A stretch of DNA of 64,000 nt. It comes from Collimonas arenae. GTDB taxonomy: Bacteria > Pseudomonadota > Gammaproteobacteria > Burkholderiales > Burkholderiaceae_D. This document shows, one piece after another, positions 58,882-64,000 of the stretch. The notes beneath the pieces were generated by a model. The model did not search any database. It had not been told where the DNA came from and was given only the letters and a program-made list of their open reading frames with translations. The position numbers were made by a program, and so were the translations under genes. The stretch spans positions 558,001 through 622,000 of the forward strand of contig NZ_CP009962.1 of the NCBI RefSeq assembly GCF_000786695.1. The letters run 5' to 3'. Numbering within the stretch: the stretch's first letter is position 1; each line of letters starts with the position of its first letter.

Positions 58882-60571
58882 AAAGAATCAGCAACAAGTT
58901 ACCGTCGGCTGCGCCATCGCCGCCTTTCTTGAGCAATGCAATGTCAAGGCCGCCTTCGGCGTGATCTCGATTCACAACATGCCGATTTTGGATGCCTTCG
59001 GCGAGCGCGACAAGATCCGTTTCGTGATGGCGCGCGGCGAAGCCGGCGGCGCCAACATGGCCGACGCCTACGCCCGCACCACCGGCGGCCTCGGGGTTTG
59101 CCTGACTAGCACCGGCACTGCTGCCGGCAACGCTGCCGGCGCCATGGTCGAAGCTTTGACCGCGGGTACTCCCTTGCTGCACCTGACCGGCCAGATCGAG
59201 ACGCCCTACCTGGATCAAAGCCTGTCCTATATCCACGAAGCGCCGGACCAGCTGAGCATGCTCAAGTCCATCTCGAAAGCCGCATTCCGTGTGCGCAGCG
59301 TCGATACCGCCATCAGTACAGTCAAGCTGGCGGTGCAAACCGCGCTGACACCGCCGATGGGGCCAGTCAGCGTGGAAATCCCAATCGACATCCAGGCAGC
59401 GCTGATCGCCATGCCATCCGATTTACGTCCTTTGCCGATTCCCGCCAATACACCGTCGGAACACGCGCTGGACGAACTGGCGGCACGCCTTGTCAAAGCC
59501 AAGCGGCCGATGCTATGGGTCGGCGGCGGCGCACGACATGCCGGAAAACAGGTGCAGCGTTTGCTCGATCTAGGTTTCGGCATCGTCAGCACGACGCAGG
59601 GCCGTGGCATAGTGCCAGAAGACGATCCACGTTCGTTGGGTGCTTTCAATCTGCACAAGCCGGTCGAGAATTTCTACCAGACTTGCGATGCGGTGCTGGT
59701 GGTAGGTTCGCGCTTGCGCGGCAACGAAACCCTGAAATATGAACTGAAGTTGCCGCAGACGCGTTATCGCATCGATGCCGATCCTGCCGCCGAAGGCCGC
59801 TGCTATAACAGCGACTATTTTGTTTGCGGTGACGCCGCGTTGGCGCTGGATGGCCTGGCCGACCGGCTGCAAGCCTTGCAGGTGGATCCGGGTTTCATCG
59901 GCGACCTGCAACAGGCGCGCGAAGCGGCAGTACATGGTCTGGTCGATGGACTCGGTCCATACAACGCCCTGGTCGAGCAGCTGCAAAAAGCCGCCGGCCA
60001 CAACTTCAACTGGGTGCGCGACGTCACCGTCTCCAACAGCACCTGGGGTAATCGCTATCTGCGCATTTTCGATCCGCTGGCTGGTGTGCATGCACTGGGC
60101 GGAGGTATCGGCCAGGGTCTGGCGATGGGGATAGGCGCGGCTGTCGGCGCGGCAGTGACCGCTTCTGGCAAGAAGACTTTCTGCCTCGCCGGCGACGGCG
60201 GCTTCATCCTCAATCTGGGTGAACTGGCGACTGCAGTGCAGGAGCGCGCCGACATGGTGATCGTGCTGATGAACGACCAGAGCTACGGCGTCATCAAGAA
60301 TATCCAGGATGTGCAATATGGCGGCCGACGCCATTACGTCGAACTGCACACGCCGGATTACGCGTTGTTGTCGCAGTCGTTGAAATTGCGCCATGTCCGT
60401 ATCAGCAACCTGGCCGATGCCGAAAGCGGTTTGCGTACGGCACTGGCGGAGCCGGGCCCGTTCATGCTGGAAATCGACATGCTGTCCATCGGCAAATTCA
60501 AGACTGCATTCGCCGGGCCGCCGGTGAATGAAGAAAATCCGGCGGAACAATCCGTTGCAACGGTAGCTTGA
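58874..60571 (+). CDS. Thiamine-diphosphate-dependent enzyme (acetolactate synthase/benzoylformate decarboxylase-like)
   Basis: A 565-residue enzyme with the three domains of the family. The N-terminal Pyr domain has the activating Glu56 (VMARGEAGGANMADAYART), a middle domain follows (LVKAKRPMLWVGGGARHAGK), and the C-terminal PP domain has the ThDP motif GDGGFILNLGELATAVQERADMVIVLMNDQSYG. It would decarboxylate or carboligate a 2-oxo acid. The next genes include an aldehyde dehydrogenase, which suits a decarboxylase producing an aldehyde. ATG 58874 (AGGAGG upstream) is chosen over the longer frame from 58685. Confidence 0.87.
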   Translation: MPKKNQQQVTVGCAIAAFLEQCNVKAAFGVISIHNMPILDAFGERDKIRFVMARGEAGGANMADAYARTTGGLGVCLTSTGTAAGNAAGAMVEALTAGTPLLHLTGQIETPYLDQSLSYIHEAPDQLSMLKSISKAAFRVRSVDTAISTVKLAVQTALTPPMGPVSVEIPIDIQAALIAMPSDLRPLPIPANTPSEHALDELAARLVKAKRPMLWVGGGARHAGKQVQRLLDLGFGIVSTTQGRGIVPEDDPRSLGAFNLHKPVENFYQTCDAVLVVGSRLRGNETLKYELKLPQTRYRIDADPAAEGRCYNSDYFVCGDAALALDGLADRLQALQVDPGFIGDLQQAREAAVHGLVDGLGPYNALVEQLQKAAGHNFNWVRDVTVSNSTWGNRYLRIFDPLAGVHALGGGIGQGLAMGIGAAVGAAVTASGKKTFCLAGDGGFILNLGELATAVQERADMVIVLMNDQSYGVIKNIQDVQYGGRRHYVELHTPDYALLSQSLKLRHVRISNLADAESGLRTALAEPGPFMLEIDMLSIGKFKTAFAGPPVNEENPAEQSVATVA

Positions 60572-60581
60572 GGAGAATGAC

Positions 60582-61388
60582 ATGCTGCATGTTTCGATGA
60601 TAGGTTGCGGCGCCATCGGCCTGGGCGTGATGGAGCTGCTGAAAAGCGATCCGGAAGTCGCATTCGATGTGGTGATCGTGCCGGAGGCGCATATGGAAGC
60701 AGCGCGGCCGCTCGTGTTTTCGCTGGCGCCGCATGCCCGTGTTGCTGATCGCCTGGAAGAGCAGGGCCAGCAACCGGACCTGCTGATAGAGTGCGCCGGC
60801 CACAAGGCGATCGAAGAACACATCATTCCTGCATTGAAACGCGGCATCCCTTGCATGGTGGTTTCCATCGGCGCCTTGTCCGAACGTGGGCTGGTGGAAA
60901 AGCTGGAAGCGGCGGCCCGTGAAGGCAAGACCCAGGTACAACTGCTGTCCGGCGCGATCGGTGCGATCGATGCCTTGTCGGCGGCGCGCGTGGGCGGCCT
61001 TGATTCCGTGGTCTATACCGGCCGCAAACCACCGGGCGCCTGGAAGGATACGCCGGCCGACGGTTTGTTCGATCTCGACAATCTGCAAACAGCGACCGTG
61101 ATTTTTGAAGGTACGGCGCGTGAAGCAGCGCGCCTGTATCCAAAGAACGCCAACGTCGCAGCCACCTTGTCGCTGGCAGGCCTTGGCCTGGATCACACGC
61201 AGGTGCGCCTGCTGGCCGATCCCGGCGTCACCGAAAACGTCCATCACGTAGAAGCCAAGGGCGCATTCGGCGGATTCGAATTGACCATGCGCGGCAAGCC
61301 GCTGGCAGCCAATCCGAAAACCTCGGCCCTGACCGTGTTCAGCGTGGTACGCGCGCTTGGCAATCGCGCCCATGCCTTATCTATCTGA
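60582..61388 (+). CDS. nadX: Aspartate dehydrogenase-like protein (NadX family)
   Basis: A 268-residue protein with Rossmann motif MIGCGAIGLGVMELL, the mid-domain IECAGHKAIEEHIIPALKRGIPCMVVSIGALSE, SGAIGAIDALSAARVGGLDSVVYTGRKPP and ATLSLAGLGLDHTQVRLLADP, all typical of L-aspartate dehydrogenases. Within this catabolic operon it more likely handles an amino or imino acid from the substrate than NAD synthesis, and no nadA/nadC lies nearby. That role is inference. Confidence 0.85.
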   Translation: MLHVSMIGCGAIGLGVMELLKSDPEVAFDVVIVPEAHMEAARPLVFSLAPHARVADRLEEQGQQPDLLIECAGHKAIEEHIIPALKRGIPCMVVSIGALSERGLVEKLEAAAREGKTQVQLLSGAIGAIDALSAARVGGLDSVVYTGRKPPGAWKDTPADGLFDLDNLQTATVIFEGTAREAARLYPKNANVAATLSLAGLGLDHTQVRLLADPGVTENVHHVEAKGAFGGFELTMRGKPLAANPKTSALTVFSVVRALGNRAHALSI

Positions 61389-61403
61389 GATCTTAGGAAA
61401 GCA

Positions 61404-62879
61404 ATGAATTCTAACGAAACGCTGCCGATCTGCATCGCCGGCAACTGGCGTCTGGGACAGGGCGACCGCTACGCCACTTTGTATCCAGCTACCGGTGAAG
61501 CAGTGGCATGGCTGAACGCGGCCAGCCTTGCCGACGTCGAGGAAGCAATCAGTGGCGCCGACCATGCTTTCCGCACCAGCGGCTGGGCCCAGCGCAAACC
61601 GCACGAAAGGGCGGCTGTGCTATATCGCGTCGCGCAACTGATACGCGACCAGGCGGAATATCTGGCACAGCGCCAGCGTCTCGACAATGGCAAGCCGATC
61701 ACGGAAACCCGCGCACTGGTGGCCAGCGCCGCCGGCACCTTCCAGTTCTTCGCCGCTGCTTGCGAAACCATGGAAGACACCATCACGCCGATGCGTGGCG
61801 ATAACCTCACCATGAGTGTCTATGAGCCGATGGGAGTCGTCGCCGCCATCACGCCGTGGAATTCGCCGATCGCCAGCGAAGCACAAAAAATGGCGCCGGC
61901 CTTGGCCGCCGGCAATGCGGTAGTGGTCAAGCCTGCAGAAGTGACGCCGCTGATGGCGCTGGAACTTGCTCGTATCTGCGAGGAAGCCGGTGTGCCAAAA
62001 GGACTGATCAGCGTGTTGCCCGGCAAGGGCTCGGTGATCGGCGACGCCATCACCCTGCATCCGCTGGTGCGGCGCGTGTCGTTCACTGGCGGCACCACTA
62101 CCGGTAAACATATCGCTCACATCGCGGCAGACAAGATGATGCCGGTATCGCTGGAATTGGGCGGCAAGTCACCGACCATGGTGTTCGAAGATGCGGATCT
62201 GGATCATGCCGTAGCCGGCGTGTTGTACGGCATTTTCAGTTCGTCGGGCGAGTCTTGCATCGCCGGTTCGCGCCTGTTCGTCGCTCGTGGCATTTACGAC
62301 AATTTCATCGAACGCCTGGCCGCTGGCGCCGCAGCGCTGCGGGTTGGTGATCCCGCCGATGAACGCACGCAACTAGGACCGCTGATTACACCGCGTCATC
62401 GCGATTCGATCGAATCCTATGTAGCGATGGGCGTGGCCGATGGCGGCCGCATCCGCACCGGCGGTACGCGCCCGGCAGGGGCGCTGTTCGAACGCGGTAA
62501 TTATTATCTGCCAACCATCATTGAAGGTTTAACCAATACGCAGCGAATCTGCCAAGAAGAAATTTTCGGCCCGGTGCTGGTGGCGATGCCTTTCGATAAC
62601 GAAGAAGAGTTGATTGCCCAGGCCAATGACAGCGTCTATGCGCTGGCGGCCGGCATCTGGACCCGCGACTACAAGAAAGCCTGGCGCTTCGGTCGTGCGG
62701 TGCAAGCCGGTAATGTCTGGATCAACACCTATAAGCAGCTGTCGATCTCGACGCCGTTCGGCGGCTGGCGCGACAGCGGCCTGGGCCGTGAAAAAGGCCG
62801 GCTCGGGATCTTGCAGTACATGGAGCAGAAGAGCATGTACTGGGGTTTGAATGAACAGCCGCTGCCGTGGGCAAGTTGA
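61404..62879 (+). CDS. Aldehyde dehydrogenase of the catabolic cluster
   Basis: A 491-residue ALDH with catalytic Cys285 (SSGESCIAGSR), Glu251 (SLELGGKSP), Asn153 (ITPWNSP) and the FTGGTTTGK cofactor loop. It most resembles aromatic or medium-chain aldehyde dehydrogenases. It is well placed to oxidise the aldehyde released by the ThDP enzyme two genes upstream. It follows the NadX-like gene by 15 bases. Confidence 0.9.
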   Translation: MNSNETLPICIAGNWRLGQGDRYATLYPATGEAVAWLNAASLADVEEAISGADHAFRTSGWAQRKPHERAAVLYRVAQLIRDQAEYLAQRQRLDNGKPITETRALVASAAGTFQFFAAACETMEDTITPMRGDNLTMSVYEPMGVVAAITPWNSPIASEAQKMAPALAAGNAVVVKPAEVTPLMALELARICEEAGVPKGLISVLPGKGSVIGDAITLHPLVRRVSFTGGTTTGKHIAHIAADKMMPVSLELGGKSPTMVFEDADLDHAVAGVLYGIFSSSGESCIAGSRLFVARGIYDNFIERLAAGAAALRVGDPADERTQLGPLITPRHRDSIESYVAMGVADGGRIRTGGTRPAGALFERGNYYLPTIIEGLTNTQRICQEEIFGPVLVAMPFDNEEELIAQANDSVYALAAGIWTRDYKKAWRFGRAVQAGNVWINTYKQLSISTPFGGWRDSGLGREKGRLGILQYMEQKSMYWGLNEQPLPWAS

Positions 62880-62924
62880 CGACAACACAGCGGTAACCAA
62901 GAGGTAAAGCGAGGAGACACAGTA

Positions 62925-63890
62925 ATGGATGTACTAGGCATAGATGAAATCACCTACGGCGCGGACGACCTGCCGTTATGCAAGAAATTCTTTTCAGACT
63001 GGGGCATGACCCTGGCGCAAGAGAGCGAACAGGCGCTGGTGTTCGAAACGCTAAATGGCTGCCGCGTGATCGTCAAGCATAGCGACGCCGCCGACCTGCC
63101 GCCGGCCATCGAAGCCGGCCCGACCCTGCGTGAAGTGGTCTGGGGCGTATCGGCGCCAGAGGTTCTGGAACGCTTTGCTGTGCGTATTGCCGGCTTACCC
63201 GGCTATGTGAATCAAGGCAAACGCATCGGCTGCACCGATCCTAACGGTTTGGCTGTGCGCTTCCAGGTTACGCAGAAGCGCGAGATCGATGTCGAATGCG
63301 CGGAAATGAATACCTGGTCGCACAAGCATCGCATCAACCAGCGCAGCCCGGCTTACGAGCGCGCTGCACCGATCGAGGTCGGCCACGTGGTGTTCTTCGT
63401 CAAGGATGTGAAAGCCTGCGAAAGCTTCTATTGCGATAATTTCGGCTTCGTGCCGTCTGACCACTATCCAGGCCGCGGCGCTTTCCTGCGCTGCGCAGCT
63501 GACGGCGGCCATCATGACATTTTCCTGCTGCAGCCGCCGGAGGCGCGCGCTGGCCTCAATCATGTGGCCTTCACCGTGCGCGATATCCACGAAGTCTTCG
63601 GCGGCGGCATGCACATGTCGCGCAAAGGCTGGGATACGCAGCTTGGCCCTGGCCGTCATCCGATCTCGTCGGCTTATTTCTGGTATTTCCGCAATCCGGC
63701 AGGCGGCCTGATCGAGTACTACGCGGACGAAGACCAGCTCAACGAAGAATGGGAGCCGCGCGACTTTGAACCAGGCCCGACCGTATTCGCGGAATGGGCG
63801 ATCGACGGTGGCATCGATGGCAACACGCGCCGGCAGAAGAACGCCGAAGGCCCGAGCGGAAAATTCCTGACCGACCGTCCCAAGTCCTGA
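62925..63890 (+). CDS. Two-domain VOC protein, extradiol-dioxygenase-like
   Basis: A 321-residue protein with two vicinal-oxygen-chelate modules. The C-terminal one holds a possible 2-His-1-Glu iron site (His in EVGHVVFFVKD, His in GLNHVAFTVRD, Glu in GGLIEYYAD), as in catechol 2,3-dioxygenases. It would cleave a dihydroxylated aromatic ring. The presence of an alpha/beta hydrolase in the same unit supports a meta-cleavage scheme. AGGAG lies 12 bases before the ATG. Confidence 0.84.
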   Translation: MDVLGIDEITYGADDLPLCKKFFSDWGMTLAQESEQALVFETLNGCRVIVKHSDAADLPPAIEAGPTLREVVWGVSAPEVLERFAVRIAGLPGYVNQGKRIGCTDPNGLAVRFQVTQKREIDVECAEMNTWSHKHRINQRSPAYERAAPIEVGHVVFFVKDVKACESFYCDNFGFVPSDHYPGRGAFLRCAADGGHHDIFLLQPPEARAGLNHVAFTVRDIHEVFGGGMHMSRKGWDTQLGPGRHPISSAYFWYFRNPAGGLIEYYADEDQLNEEWEPRDFEPGPTVFAEWAIDGGIDGNTRRQKNAEGPSGKFLTDRPKS

Positions 63891-63904
63891 TAAGAGGAAA
63901 TAAC

Positions 63905-64000
63905 ATGTCTTCGTTGAAAATCGGTATTCTCGGCGCCGGCATCGGCGGCCTGACGGCGGCGATTGCCTTGCACCGCGCCGGCCACGACGTCGTCGTGTAC
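63905..64000 (+). CDS. FAD-dependent oxidoreductase/monooxygenase, N-terminus (partial)
   Basis: Only 32 residues are inside the window: SSLKIGILGAGIGGLTAAIA and LHRAGHDVVVY. These are the FAD-binding GxGxxG fold at the start of group A aromatic hydroxylases and related flavoproteins. GAGGAAATAAC before the ATG gives a good ribosome site. It follows the VOC gene by 14 bases, so it belongs to the same operon. Confidence 0.75.
   Translation, partial: MSSLKIGILGAGIGGLTAAIALHRAGHDVVVY

Overview
This is a GC-rich window with dense operons and long ATGA/GTGA overlaps. It reads like a Burkholderiales chromosome, most plausibly a Collimonas- or Herbaspirillum-like member of the Oxalobacteraceae. That placement is inferred from gene content and style, not from a marker gene. 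No rRNA, tRNA or CRISPR array was seen.

Region 1 (1-11058) is a type IVb pilus cluster in nearly the order of the R64 thin-pilus operon: end of a PilL-like gene, pilN (secretin), pilO, pilP, pilQ (assembly ATPase), pilR (platform), pilS (major prepilin), a PilM-like gene, pilV (minor tip pilin) and pilT (lytic transglycosylase). A PilT/PilU-type retraction ATPase lies convergently behind a shared terminator. No prepilin peptidase and no shufflon recombinase are in the window.

Region 2 (11506-38771) is an almost complete type III secretion system of the Hrp1 (Pseudomonas syringae-like) type. It holds an orphan OmpR-type regulator, a sigma-54 enhancer-binding protein, sctI-sctJ-sctK-sctL, hrpF-hrpG-sctC, two small helical secreted-type proteins, chaperones, the ECF sigma factor hrpL, sctW (hrpJ), three small genes, and sctV-D-N-O-P-Q-R-S-T-U. 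The regulation can be read from the DNA. A TGGCAC-N5-TTGC sigma-54 promoter precedes hrpL, and nine candidate HrpL boxes (GGAACY-N15/16-CCACNNA) precede the T3SS transcription units. The boxes also mark several unrecognised genes as regulon members: a protein with four 39-residue repeats, a 43-residue peptide with nine consecutive prolines coupled to a GNAT-like gene, and a pair of small proteins divergent from sctW.

Region 3 (38863-43171) is a mobile, decayed stretch. It has one IS3-family element whose transposase is frameshifted near its C-terminus, an IS1182-family transposase remnant, two small genes (one with an antitoxin-like C-terminus) and AT-rich non-coding DNA.

Region 4 (43172-49155) has assorted metabolic genes: an aldehyde dehydrogenase divergent from a LysR regulator, a RutE-like nitroreductase, a chromate transporter, and a 91-residue stefin/cystatin-like protein with an exact QVVAG motif. 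Two candidate small RNAs with strong terminators lie in regions 3 and 4.

Region 5 (49442-64000) is a catabolic gene set. One unit holds MFS, FAD oxidoreductase, NAD-dependent epimerase and a second, closely similar MFS. A second unit holds SDR, cupin, alpha/beta hydrolase, IclR regulator, SDR-like protein, ThDP enzyme, aspartate-dehydrogenase-like protein, aldehyde dehydrogenase, two-domain VOC protein and the start of a FAD enzyme. Both units are preceded by a pair of the same AT-rich palindrome (four copies), which I propose as the operator of the IclR protein encoded within. The substrate cannot be named from sequence alone.
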